A program made the position numbers and the translations under genes. A stretch of DNA of 64,000 nt from Phallusia mammillata (taxonomy: Eukaryota > Chordata > Ascidiacea > Phlebobranchia > Ascidiidae), in contig QLIY01000144.1 of NCBI GenBank assembly GCA_003260075.1, forward strand, positions 1-64,000. The letters are read 5' to 3'. Under the pieces are notes generated by a model. The model made no database searches. It saw only the letters and a list, made by a program, of their open reading frames with translations, and was not told where the DNA came from. This document shows positions 13,134-24,700 of this stretch, piece after piece; positions within the stretch are counted from its first letter, which is position 1, and every line of letters begins with the position of its first letter.

Positions 13134-13166
13134 CCGTTAATAATCATCTGCACTCATCGTTAACTG
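13134..13166 (-). pseudogene. fragment of the 3' end of the STAND gene
   Basis: It matches the last codons and stop of the open STAND gene (13812-13845) and is cut by a 12-G run at 13166-13177. Probably an alternative haplotype or paralogue fragment created by the assembly. Confidence 0.6.
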
Positions 13167-13271
13167 GGGGGGGGGGGCCCACTAAAGGCCTTGCAAACAC
13201 ACGAAAAAAGGCTCGCGACAGAACTATTAAAGAAACAAGGAAACTAACGATTCCCGTGGCTTCCTGTAGAT

Positions 13272-13339
13272 CAAGGGTGGGCAACCTTTGTTACTGTAGG
13301 GCCAATTATAAATGTCAAAGGGGGGGGGGCCCACCCCTG
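13272..13339. mobile_element. hAT-type element, interior replaced by a G-run
   Basis: It begins CAAGGGTGGGCAACCTTTG and ends CCCACCCCTG. The flanks CTGTAGAT (13264-13271) and CTTTAGAT (13340-13347) match 7 of 8. The run at 13320-13329 stands where the element's interior should be. Confidence 0.65.
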
Positions 13340-13590
13340 CTTTAGATTGTAGCTGGAATGCTTCGAAAGGCAACGACAGGGGATGAGTTAAAAAGGTGTA
13401 GTGGACGCTAAGTGGGCCGGGGGTTAAATTCCTGTACAGTCAAAAATAATGTACCGAGAAACATTTAAAGAGTTGAAATGGTATACGTGAACGTAACGAA
13501 AAGATGTGAAAAGCAGTTAGTGAAAACATGAAAAAACACATCGTAAAATAAAAATAAATGCGTTTAAGGAAAATAAGCACGGGGGGGGGG

Positions 13591-13767
13591 TGTTTTCCAG
13601 CTTTTTTACCGAATTTTCCAGTTTTTCCACCAGATCCGGTGAAATTCCTTTCCTTTGTTCCAGAATATTGACACAAAGCTTTTTACTCTCTTTTGCGTGT
13701 TCTACTAATTTTCCACAGTAAACGGCTCTTGCGTGGTTGTGGCACGCCCAAGGATACATCCTAATGC
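13591..13767 (-). pseudogene. partial duplicate of the STAND gene C-terminal coding region
   Basis: It is a near-identical copy of about 13865-14042 in the open gene (the segment with ESIRMYPWACHNHARAV), bounded on both sides by 10-G runs (13581-13590 and 13768-13777). It has a handful of substitutions. Most simply an alternative version of the same sequence inserted by the assembler. Confidence 0.7.
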
Positions 13768-13823
13768 GGGGGGGGGGAAAACTGCACACCACAAATTTCT
13801 CGTTTAAAAACATCCGTTAATAA

Positions 13824-16676
13824 TTATCTGCACTCATCGTTAACTGCGGCCGATTCAAGCAACATATTTTCCAACTTTTCAACCGAATTTTCCAGTTTTT
13901 TCACCAGATCCGAAGAAATTCCTTTCTTTCGTTCTAGAATATTGACACAAAGCGTTTTGCTCTCTTTTGCGTGTTCTACTAATTTTCCACAGCAAACGGC
14001 TCTTGCGTGGTTGTGGCACGCCCAAGGATACATCCTAATGCTTTCAGCTTTGCTCTTTATTCCCTCTGTCCCCAAAGCAGTTTCAAAAAGCCGCAGTGCT
14101 TTTTCGTAGTCTTGTTTGGCGGCCCAGTACTTTCCACAGCTAATTATGCAGTTAACAGACACACCCCATTTTAAGTTTGACATTGCTTTGTTGTGCAAAA
14201 CCTCGCTTTGTCGATCAGCCTCCTCAACACTGAAGTTTTCCACACTACCAAGTGATATAAGCTTTGCATTAATGCGAACCACTGAGCGCATGGTTGTGAG
14301 AAAATCAAATTCTTGCATAGCAATGTTTTTCTGAATCCCATGCTCGTAAGTATAGTAGATCCTCGGAATCATAACATTTTTTTCGACAAACAGCTTTGTA
14401 TCTTGAAGAATTTTCGTTTTTTCTGCTATAGAAAAACGTTTTAGACCTTTAAGACGAATTCTTTCCAAAACGCTGGAAGTAAGGTGCAGAAATATAGGAG
14501 CAATTTTAAATCTTTTCTGGACTTCTTTTGAAATTGTCAGAGCAATGGTTGAAAACAGAGTAAAACGCTTACAATGTTGTAACGTAATTCTACCCCTGTA
14601 GTACAAAATTAACTTACTCATGGTATGCAGGATTGATACAATGCGTTCTGCCATGTATGTCTCATAAAGTAGGTTTTTGTCTAAGAAAAGTGGCATAGAC
14701 ATACTTCGAAACTCACTTATCTTCGATGGTTGAACAGCAATACCGTTTTTCAAGGCAATTTCAAGACACCGTTTCACTTCAACATTTGATTTTTCACAGT
14801 AGAAATCCATTTCGTCCTGTTTGGGTTGGAAAGCCAGAGATATGTATTCATCAATGTTAAAGTTAGCAGCAAAAAGATTTTTTCCTGCAGTTGTGCACGT
14901 ATCAACGATAGTTTTTGCCCGTTTTTGCATATATTCCTCTGAAGTAGAGGTTATCATTGAATCAACAGATATATCGACAACGGTTAGTGAACTCAGTATG
15001 TCCCACAGAATGGTAAGAGATTTTTTTAGGTTTATTTCAGCTTGTGAAACATCTTCGTTAGCAGATTGGTACCAGCTCATCACGGAACCAATTACTTCGT
15101 ACAAATGGCTGCAACATAACTGCAGTAGAACATCATTCTCCCCCTTGGTACAATACTTCAATACCGATTGCATGTGTGGTACCATCTCGTCCATAAAAGT
15201 AAAGTTTTGCGGATTTCGCAAATCCTTGTGCACAATACTTGCAACTGATTTGATTGTGGGATAAACAGCTTCAGATAACCCACCAACTTCATCCAGGTAA
15301 AGACGCAGGGCGATAAAAATTACCTCATGAAATGTCACATACTTGTTCATGTAGTCATTGCCAGTAACTTTGCACATTCCATAATTTTCCAGCCTCTTAA
15401 TAAGTTCATCGGATTCTTTCCTGTTGAGATAATTGCAGTTGGCAATGTCAAGGTTTTCCGTTTGTTTTCTTATGTTCTGGATAATTCTCCCCATGAGTAT
15501 TTGCGGTATGTTTCCATGATGTAGCAAACTAAGAGATAAAATGGTTTTCCAGACTCTTAACTCATCTTCGTCTTCGCTTCCTGGAACAAGCAACATTAGA
15601 ATAGCTTTATGCAAATGATTTACTTTTAGCTGCTTTGCTTCGTGATTTATAATTTTGTGAACCAAATACTTGTCTTCTAGATTCTTCAAGTACATGGTAA
15701 ATGATATTGCAGGTGACCTTGCAGCTTTTACCGCCTGTAAACCCAATGGTGAACCACTTAATCTCTCAATTACTCGTACGGCAGCATCTTTTTCCTGTTC
15801 TTCACAGAAGTTTGTCACCCCAAGCAACAGAAGACCTTCTTCAATGGTCAAACCCATAATCTCTTGCATTAAGAATGCACTGGACCTGGGTAAAACGCAG
15901 GTACTTTTGGTTTGTGATGTAATGTAGACGTGAAACTTCTCTCTTCGCCCTTTGATGCTTTCAACACATGAAATAAAGTCTTCTAAAAGCTCATTTGATT
16001 CTCCCAAGCTATTAGTTCCGCTGGGATCCTCGACGATAATCAGAACTGGAAAGTTGGACGAAACAAGTAAATCCACATACTCTTTGCATCGATTGTTGCT
16101 AACCAAGTGTTCTATGGCGCTTTCAACAACTCCTTCATCTTTAGACAGCATCGAATGTTTCACCATACATTCCAGAAACTTCTTCAACTGTGTTTTTATA
16201 TCGTGGTTTATGTCACTGCACTGAATATGCCACTTTGCAATAACTGCAGTTTCTAAATTGTAAGGAAATTCATCCCCCAGCTTGCGAACAGTTTCAGACT
16301 TTCCAGATCCAGGCATTCCATACAGATGAAGTACCGAAACGAATTTGTCTTTTTGATGTTGTTTGATTTCTTGATACGATTTGTTCTCAATAAAGCGAGG
16401 TGTTACTTGACCGATGTTGTTAATAGAAGTTGCTTCACGGTGACTCGGTTGGCTTCCTTCAATACAAGATTTTTTTACACACTCGCTCGGCCAATTTAAC
16501 ATATTTATTTGTAGGCTGTAAATGTAAGTACATTACCCTCCCAATACGCCAAATTAATTTCTCATTTCAAGTGTATAAAAACGTACAAGGTTACAAACCT
16601 GCTAACTGTTCATGATACGTGACATCGCTTGCGCCAATTGGTGAGTTTGTCAACGTCGGATTGTGGAATTCGTACA
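13824..16676 (-). CDS. NB-ARC/STAND-type NTPase with TPR-like C-terminus
   Basis: Two exons are visible: 16676-16599 (78 bases) and 16456-13824 (877 residues plus stop). They are joined in phase by a CAG|GTTTGT donor and a TATTGAAG acceptor. About 50 residues into the large exon is a Walker A motif, GMPGSGKSET. About 90 residues later comes the Walker B-like strand VLIIVEDP, and then GSPLGLQAV, which resembles the GLPLAL motif of NB-ARC proteins. A helical middle follows, and near the C-terminus a TPR-like helix pair (AAKQDYEKALRLFETAL). STAND ATPases act as nucleotide-dependent signalling switches, often in innate immunity or cell death. That role is inference here. Further 5' exons between 16676 and 18000 may exist but were not recognised. 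A broken paralogue lies at 2490-4709. It could be another class of P-loop NTPase, but the NB-ARC motif order favours STAND. Confidence 0.8.
16599..16676 (-). other. short exon with P-I-G-A-S-D-V-T-Y motif upstream of the STAND domain
   Basis: The exon follows TTTTTAACAG and ends at a GTTTGT donor. It encodes 26 residues including F-H-N-P-T-L-T-N-S-P-I-G-A-S-D-V-T-Y. The paralogue's exon has the same length and phase and shares the residues in the pattern F-H-N-P-T-x-x-N-x-P-I-G-x-S-D-V-T-Y, while the third exon base is free to vary. That is the behaviour of a constrained peptide motif. Confidence 0.6.
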
Positions 16677-17892
16677 CTGTTAAAAACAGATATTCCAATA
16701 AATACGTGAGGCGTAACACCAAATCAAATCGGTCACCCAACTATGTCAATCTGCCAAAGCGTAGACCTGAAAAATATTGCCCAGTGTTTCTCAATCTGAG
16801 GGTCGGGATTTTATCCATATTGTAAAACTTTTTTCGTGACTTCTGTTTGTCGTAATAACTCATACGACCGTTAGTTTAGAAGATGTTTAGACTTGATTTG
16901 GTTTTGGCGTTTCTTAACATAAAAAAAACTGACCATAACCACAGTTTTAGGTACAGTTGATTTACCCGGATTTCGGAAAACCGATAAACCGAAGGATTTT
17001 TTGTTATCCGATATCCGGATATTTTTGTGTCGGTTATAACCGGATAAAAAACGAATAGTGCCGCGTAAGCGTTTTAACATATTTTAGAAAACACGCAGTT
17101 AATGTGCCGTGATGGATGCAACATACGACTTTATGTTTATCTTAATTAATACAAATATTCGCCTTGTTGTACATATTCCCTGTAAGGAACATCAACGTTT
17201 TTGTAACCTCCGCCTTTCCGCACGCACGGAAAATTTCTTATTCTCACGATCCTTATCGATTCAGATTCAGATTTCTTGCCAGATTCAGATTTCTTGTTTC
17301 CACACGGAGTGTGTACGCGTATATGCCGAGATCGTTTATTTCAGGTTATATTTCAAGTGAGGCTGATTTACCTATCGTTTGCTGTAACTGCTGGGTGCTG
17401 GAATGAGATATTCCTCCTACTGGTGCTGTGGTCTCTTCGACAGGTCTTGGAGGTTCACAGCGTTCTGACAAACGGTGCAACAACTGTTAGGATGTTTTCT
17501 CGTGTAATTGTATTTTTTTAAACACTTCACACATTTTTTGTGTTTGTAACCGAGCATTTAATTAGTCTAATCCGAGGTATAGATAGTCGTTCAAATTTGA
17601 TTAATACAATGGAGTAAAAGTGGCTACCACATGTTCAAAAGTTTGTGTTACAGCATTGATTAGGAAAACTAAAAGGTATTCCATATCACAAATATTTTTT
17701 CTATTATTTCTAAATGAACAAATCAGTTAAAAAGAAGTCTACCTTCGCTGGACTCCATTCAGAAAGTAGGAAACAAATTAATGCAAAGTTAGAATTGCCT
17801 TGAGATCAGCTCACGTACGTGATGTGAAACTTGCAAAATGACGTTGCCAGGAAACGGTCACGCTTCATTGGGGGTATAATCAGTCGTATTTT

Positions 17893-17930
<38 letters not shown>

Positions 17931-18001
17931 CTTTGGTTTAAAATATGGTGACATTGAGGTAATGGTGAAAAATAAATAAAAATAAAAGGTTTGCTTTATA
18001 T
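16677..18001. other. intergenic or 5' region of the STAND gene
   Basis: It contains a CCGGATAT/ATCCGGATAT-rich palindromic patch at about 16960-17050, a short tandem CAGATTCAGATTTCTTG pair near 17265-17300, and a microsatellite. No further exon was recognised. Confidence 0.4.
17893..17929. repeat. (ACA)n microsatellite
   Basis: About twelve perfect trinucleotide units. Confidence 0.95.
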
Positions 18002-18536
18002 CAGGTGTGGCCAACACGTCGATCGTCTGCTTTTGACAGGTCGATCGCCACTAAATTGACCATTACTAATCAAAAGCTTATTAATTAAAAAACAAATTAA
18101 ATAATATAAAACAGCACTTCTGTCATTTTGACACAACGCGCAAATGTACAATCAGACAATAGTTACCCTATGTAAATGTCACTTTCTTTGTTGCGTAACA
18201 ATTGTGATTTTGACACCAAATTATGTCGTACCAATTACAATGTTTGTCGTCACAAATTTGAGTGTTTGCGTTAACGAAGCAATTGCAATTGATTGGAGAG
18301 ATTTTAAAGTTTAAAAAACATGTACATATGCGACGTTTTATTGTTGTAAGAACTAGGTGATGCTTGACAATAAAACTTATGACTATAAATATGTGGTAGT
18401 TGTCAATCAAATATCATTAAGAAATGTGCGTTATTGCTTTGTGTAAGTGGCAGCCTAAATGACTACTGATCAGTCGATCGTGTAAAATTAAGAAAATTTT
18501 CGTCGATCTTGGCGACTAACAAGTTGGCCACCCCTG
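18002..18536. mobile_element. hAT-like element with GTGTGGCCAAC termini
   Basis: It begins CAGGTGTGGCCAACACGTCG and ends CAAGTTGGCCACCCCTG. Subterminal GTCGATCG motifs occur near both ends. No clear 8-base duplication flanks it, so the exact ends are less secure. It ends about 100 bases past the SAYSD1 stop codon. Confidence 0.6.
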
Positions 18537-18634
18537 ACATAGAGCAATAGTTTCAGAAGAGAACAAGTAAAAACATAGAAAAACAGCAGTATACATAAAA
18601 TAAAAACCCACAACACATATTGACCATAAAATAT

Positions 18635-19075
18635 TTACAAAGGTTGATGTCTTAATTCTTTTTCAAACTGTTCTGCAGTAAAAGTACCATCTAGGCGTTC
18701 ACAATCTTTGTTAAATACAGAATAGGCACTCATTTCTTCTCTATTCCTTCTTCGGGTTGATGTGTTGAAATATATGAATACAAAAGCTGATACAATCACA
18801 TACACCATTCCAAATTGTAGTTCCACAAACAAGAGAAAAATAATGATCCATAATAGAGTTTTAAGAACAAAAGGTGTCCCAATGACAGGAATACTTCCAA
18901 TTCTTGAAGTTAAATTTTTAAAAAGTTGACTGGAAATGACTTTATTGGTCCATTTTGATAGCAAACTATACACAGCATTGGGTCTTGTTGTCTTTAATGG
19001 TCTTGCAAATTGTTTGTTTTTGTCGCCAAATTCAGCATGCTTTCTAGCCCGATATTCTGCTAGCCTTTGCTCCAT
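18635..19075 (-). CDS. SAYSD1: SAYSvFN domain-containing protein 1
   Basis: A single-exon frame of 146 residues. It opens with MEQRLAEYRA, closely matching the start of vertebrate SAYSD1. Residues 71-103 form a hydrophobic membrane segment (FVELQFGMVYV inside), and residues 116-122 are the diagnostic SAYSVFN signature followed by a short acidic tail. Family knowledge: SAYSD1 is an ER protein that associates with the translocon, binds UFMylated ribosomes and helps clear stalled nascent chains. The protein is shorter than the roughly 180-residue human one because the linker after the N-terminal helix is reduced. It is head to head with NATD1, 532 bases apart. The identification rests on both ends plus the signature and is secure. 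Confidence 0.93.
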   Translation of the reverse strand: MEQRLAEYRARKHAEFGDKNKQFARPLKTTRPNAVYSLLSKWTNKVISSQLFKNLTSRIGSIPVIGTPFVLKTLLWIIIFLLFVELQFGMVYVIVSAFVFIYFNTSTRRRNREEMSAYSVFNKDCERLDGTFTAEQFEKELRHQPL

Positions 19076-19607
19076 TATTGAAAAAGAATTTAGCCAAACC
19101 TAATATTGACAGTTATGTTATTAAAAAAATGTTTAATAATAATTTGAACTCATCTAAAATCTAAGAAAAATGTTAAGAATTTTTTACTTATAAAAATGTT
19201 TTTAAATCAGTTTAAAACGATGTCTGATGAAAATCACCAATACATATACAATACCTGTTCAACAAAACATTTTTTAACGTCTGTAATAAAGGACACATGA
19301 GTTGAGCATACTGTAAAAAACTTTTGCTTCGATAGGTAACGTCAAAAACATCCCAACAACCCCCCGAAAAATAAAGTTTCTACAAATTTATTGCCTGATG
19401 AACTTATTACGGAATCTTTTACCGTTCTTCCTGCATACACGTTTCAGTCAGGTTGCTAGTAAATGAAATGAAATCGAAAGAAAACTCTATGTGCTGTTGT
19501 TGGTAACGTAAAAGATTGATAAAAACAGCTGATTCATAAACTCACTCATGTGAATCTAAACGCAGTCATGCGATAAAATTTTGGCGTGTTTTTATTTACG
19601 ATTGGAA
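19076..19607. promoter_or_regulatory. shared SAYSD1/NATD1 intergenic region, candidate bidirectional promoter
   Basis: The two start codons face away from each other across 532 bases. I see no TATA box at either end and no repeats. Promoter activity is inferred from the arrangement only. Confidence 0.4.
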
Positions 19608-20524
19608 ATGTTGCAACGATTCGTAAACAAGAGACTCTATACAACTATGTGCTCATTAAACAAAAATTTACTTCGAGTGCAACATGATATACCGGGAAAG
19701 TTGTTTTTTATTGAAATTCCAAGTAAGTTAAAAGTTTTAGGTATCACTTTTAATACAAAAAATGAAACTATAGCACCTAAATTGTTAAAAATTAGTTTTT
19801 TAACAGAAACTTTCTTTAGTAATGTAGAGATTTTAGAAAGATGAAGGTACAACAATGCATAAATAAATTCTTTAGAAATAATGACCCCCACTAAAACAGT
19901 TGTTTTTGCCAAAATTATTTTATTTAAATCTTTGACAGCCAGTGTTTTACCTTATTTACAGATTGTACTGATATTGCAACTTTGTCTTATGAACACATGG
20001 GTCCAAATGCACTTGACTTACAACACACCATTGTGCCTGAAACATTTAGAGGTCAAGGTGTAGGGAAACTTTTAGCTAAGGTATTGTGAAAATAATATTT
20101 TGTCTGAAAAAAGTTGTATTTGTAAATGTGTTTTAGTGTTTGTAGTTGCATTTCTGTATGTTAACAAAATCGTGCTGCTCATCCTGATAGGTTGTGTAGC
20201 AAAATAGGTTTTATTTAAAAGTAAACACACATTACATCAAAACTGTGAATAAAACTATGAAATAATCAACAAAGTCTTTGTGCACTTACTACTTAATATA
20301 TGGAATGGGTTGCTTCACATACCGTTTTTTGTTTATGCAAGATAAAGAAATACGGCTATATCCAAGAATAGGATACACTAAATATTTGTTCTTTTTTCTT
20401 TTAACAGGCTGCACTTGACTATGTTTCTGAAAAGGACCTAAAAATGAAGCTGACTTGTTGGTACCTTCAAAAATATGTAAAAGATAACCCAACAGAAGAG
20501 TATTTAAAGCGACAAATTACTTGA
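19608..20524 (+). CDS. NATD1: N-acetyltransferase domain-containing protein 1 (GNAT-like)
   Basis: Three exons with matching phases: 19608-19722, 19962-20080 and 20408-20524, giving 116 residues. Residues 57-62 (DLQHTI) and 64-78 (with [11 protein letters not shown]) match the NATD1/Gtlf3b family, the latter being the acetyl-CoA-binding loop of GNAT folds. The C-terminal exon contains [14 protein letters not shown], which is highly characteristic of NATD1. The first roughly 20 residues are basic and hydroxyl-rich, so the longer start may add a mitochondrial-type presequence; an internal Met at residue 14 is an alternative start. The substrate of this family is not known to me. A possible poly(A) signal AATAAA lies at 20891-20896. 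Confidence 0.92.
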
Positions 20525-21026
20525 CCTTTTGTGTGATAAATTTGCTTTTTTGTAGGAACAAATTAATTGTGGGAATTAAAATGTGCAGGGCTATAAATTG
20601 TGGCTGTTAACTGTTTGCATTATTGCAAATATGTAGCGTTTTTATGTGGCAACTCTTTCAAATCAAATTATCAACCTGTGATTTGTGAAACTATTCAATT
20701 GTGCCTTATGCTTTATGTATGTTTTTTGGAAGGTCATTTTGCTTGTCAATTTAAACCGCTTTATGTTGATAGGCGTTTGAATCCAACTTGTTGCGCATTT
20801 TAAATAGAAAGTACAAAACCGTAATGGGATTGAAATGTTGTGTTTGTTACTGCTGACTACCGTAATACGAAATTAACAGAAAGCAAAACAAATAAAAAAT
20901 TGCAAACGAAATGAAAAGAGGGCATAGATTAGATGCCTACTTTTGCCAGTTTTAATGAAAAGGTATTTAAAATTTTATGTTTAATTTAGTCAGAAAAAAA
21001 TATTTGCCAAGACGCAAGGCATAGAT

Positions 21027-21514
21027 CAGCGGGCCATGGAAGCATTTTGACTGGGCCACAGACCAATCAAATAGAAAGCTTTTTTTAAGAATTCTCATTT
21101 GTGTCACTACACTCAATTTTACAAGAATAATGGCTTGGGGAGGAATTGAGAAGGAATGTGAATTAATTTGAATTATTCTATTTACGGTATAAAGTTGCTT
21201 TGACTTTCTGCAACGGCGTATGTTTATGATGTAATAAACTACTTTGTGATTACAATAAAGCCAGATAATAGCAGCATATCAATTGTCCAATTATTCGGTC
21301 ATAACTGAAAATGCTTGAAGAAGGGAAGTGCTGTTTTATGATTTTTTGCATGAACTTATTTTGAACTATATTATCTGTTTGAAATATGGCCTGCAGTTTT
21401 TTTTGTTCTGAATCTACTTTATAGTTGTTTCTTTCTTTCATAAAAATTTACTGGGCCACAGAATTTTTGTGCAATGAAAATGGGCCACGAAAGAAAAAAG
21501 GTTGAGAACCACTG
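21027..21514. mobile_element. hAT-type MITE, 488 bp, 8-bp TSD GCATAGAT
   Basis: It ends AAAAGGTTGAGAACCACTG, begins CAGCGGGCCATGG, and has internal GGGCCAC motifs at both ends. Perfect duplications GCATAGAT lie at 21019-21026 and 21515-21522. It lies between NATD1 and CTIF. Confidence 0.85.
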
Positions 21515-21708
21515 GCATAGATACTACATCTATGCGCAAGGTAAGGAAAGAACTTATCTTCCATGAAAATAAAATGTGCCAATCTATAGAAATCATATTT
21601 TTTCATGCCGCAAAAGGCAAAACTTGATCGCGATCATCGTTGCCAGTTGTTCTGTCTGTTACGGGAGAAGATATTCGATGTGGTTAGGCGATCTTTTGGA
21701 AATACAAC

Positions 21709-24700
21709 ATGTCATTTTCCACGGAGATCGAGGATTTGGAACAGTTTATCGACAGTTACGTTGGACCTGACTCTCGGGTTAGTAATAAAGTTGTAAACAT
21801 CAGTTTTTCGTAAATTTTTGCATTTTTCAGTACAAACGATTACAAATTACAATTTAGTCGTTTTTTTACCGTTAATAATTTCATAAATCAAGTTGCAATT
21901 TTGCAGACTTCATCAAGTGATTGGGCCAGGACACATTCATATGAAGAAAGTAAGTTTAAACAGACTTATATATTTTGTGCTCTACAGTTACAGTTAGTTT
22001 TTGTTTTTATCCCATATGAAGTTGCACATCATAAATGTGGGCTTCTGTTAGGTTTTAAAGATCTAAGTTTAAGGGAACATGGGATATAATGATGATGAAA
22101 ATACAATTGCATCTATTGCAAACTGTGCTGTTATTTATCTGGACAATATTTGCTTTTATTAAAATAAGACTATGGAGAGATACGCTTTATGCTAATGAAT
22201 GGTTTGTAAAGTTGTTTCTGATATGTGCATATCATTTAATAGCATCTTTCATTTAATTGCATGCAGATTGCAAATTCTAAGCTTACCAATTCTTTACCAA
22301 AAAAACTTGTTTTTTGCGCATTCTGGACTATTGCATAAACATGCATGGTAAGTTGTATAAGCAATTGACCAGATTTGTCTGCAATTGTCTTTAGATCAAT
22401 CCTTTGCAAGTGTGAATCTGAAACCACATGAAAAGTTGACCGCACGAAATGACACCGGGACGGAGTATTGGGGCAAACAACCAGAGTATGATACATTGCA
22501 AGTTTTCAGAGATTTTGTCCTTGATACATGTCAAATCTTATGTCTTGCAGAGGGCAACAATGGCAATCACCGTCACAAAATCGTGAGTTTCATCAGCAAT
22601 GGAATGAACATAGGCCAAAAATTCAGGTATGTCATGCCAACTTTGATGCTATAAAACACTGTTGCTTATTTCATATATTCTTAATTTTAGCTTATTGGTT
22701 TGCTGCTTTCTTGACGTGCTATAGTATGAATATGGTGTTGTTGGCAGGTTTATTCCTAAACTTTCTCTTTTATTCAACTGGCTAATATAAACAAAACATC
22801 CCATTTTGACATCTCATACAGGGCATCATTCTGTTGTGTGTTACTTTTCTTGGTCATTACTGCCAATCTTTTAGTACTTGTCCTAAATGTACTATGTATT
22901 TTTATATATATATAATGTCCTAATGAACTATATACATAATTTTATACTACAATCATTAACTGTATGTTAAACATGATTCTTGCAAACACTCCAAAATTGA
23001 TATTGTTGGCTACTTTGCTTACTCTAACCACATAGCCTAACATTTACTGCAGGAGCGTCAAGTACCACAGTGGCAGCCTCCAACTAGCAACTTTCCAGAA
23101 TATCAACATCAACAGCAACAGGCACCTCTAAGCTACACAGACAATCCTTGGGAGGGGAACCCTGCATTGCAACAACAGATGGTAGCACAGTCACAAGGCC
23201 AGGGTCCTCATGATATTCAAGCTATTGTCAGTGATCTTATTCGCCAGAACAACATGAACAAAGTGAGCCAACCTAGTCAATTTCCACCTTGGGTTGATAT
23301 AACAAGGCCACCACCCCCATTACAAGGACAAATGAACCAGTTTGAGTATCACAATGAGCCATATGTGAACCCGATGGATTTGCAATCAAGGGAACCGATT
23401 TTGCACAGTATGACATTTCAGAGATCAATGAATGATGCGATGTATCCAACTCAACAAAGCCCAGTGCACTTCGCACAAAGAACAGCAACTCCTGAAGGGC
23501 AACCAGGCCAAGAATGGGTTCACCCGAACCAGAACATTTACTATCAGCCGCAGATGACAGATCCGAGAGGAAGCCCAGCAGCTTTTCCTCCACAAATTCA
23601 AGAGCAAATGCCACTGTATGAACAGCAGCAACAGTACATGATGCAAAGAGCAGACAGAACACATGTACAAGCTCCCCCTCAGTTGCAGAATGTTTCTCAT
23701 GAAATTCCTGGTCAATCTATGCATGAGGCAGCACTGCTCAGGCAACAGGAGTTTACCGACAGGAATTTTACACACCCTGCAATGACTCACAATCATACAC
23801 CTTCCCAGCCTGTTACTCAACCTGCAGACCATGGTGTTATGTCCACCGCTGAACGAATACCTAAGCAATTAGCTGGGCACGTTCAATCAAACAATAACCA
23901 AGCAGACACTACCAACAGGCCAGTGGAAACAGTGACACCAAATGCTAAACAGCCATTGGGTCGAAAATCATCAAATGAAAAGTATCCGAATTCAAAAATA
24001 AGACTTTCAAATGAAAGTAGGAATGCTTCTGACTCATCAGATAGACAACCGGTTGAGCGATCCAACTCAGAAGTGTTTGAGAATGAATCAGATGATCGGT
24101 GGAAAACTCACAATTTTAAGGTGTATGTTAATAGCAAAAAGGTGAGTTACCAGCGAAGAAATGGTCTGTGCCACTGAATTGGGGGGGGGGCAACCAGTTG
24201 AGCGATCCAACTCAGAAGTGTTTGAGAATGAATCCGATGACCGATGGAAAACACACAATTTTAAGGTGTATGTTAACAGCAAAAAGGTGAGTTACCAGCG
24301 AAGAAATGGTCTGTGCCACTGAATTTTAATGTTTGTTTATCTTTTTGTAACTGTCATGGGAAATGGTTGGTAAATTGTAATGTCACAAAATATATAAGAA
24401 AAACTGTGGAGGACTTGCAAACTAAGATTTTTTTGTCACAAGCATTTAGGCATCATGTTAGGACAGTGGTTCTTGACCTTTTAAACTAATTTCTCAGTTC
24501 ACAATTCAAAACATTCTTATTCCTTCTCTATAGACTACATATTAGATGTTAAGTTAAACCATACACAGATCATTTAAAATTGGGTATTTTATTAACTTTT
24601 GGGGGGGGGGGTAACTAGTGTTCGAAAGGGTGTCCATGAACAAAAACGAAAGATTTTTCAAATGTTTCAAATAGTGGAAAAACGCGTACTTAAAAGGGAA

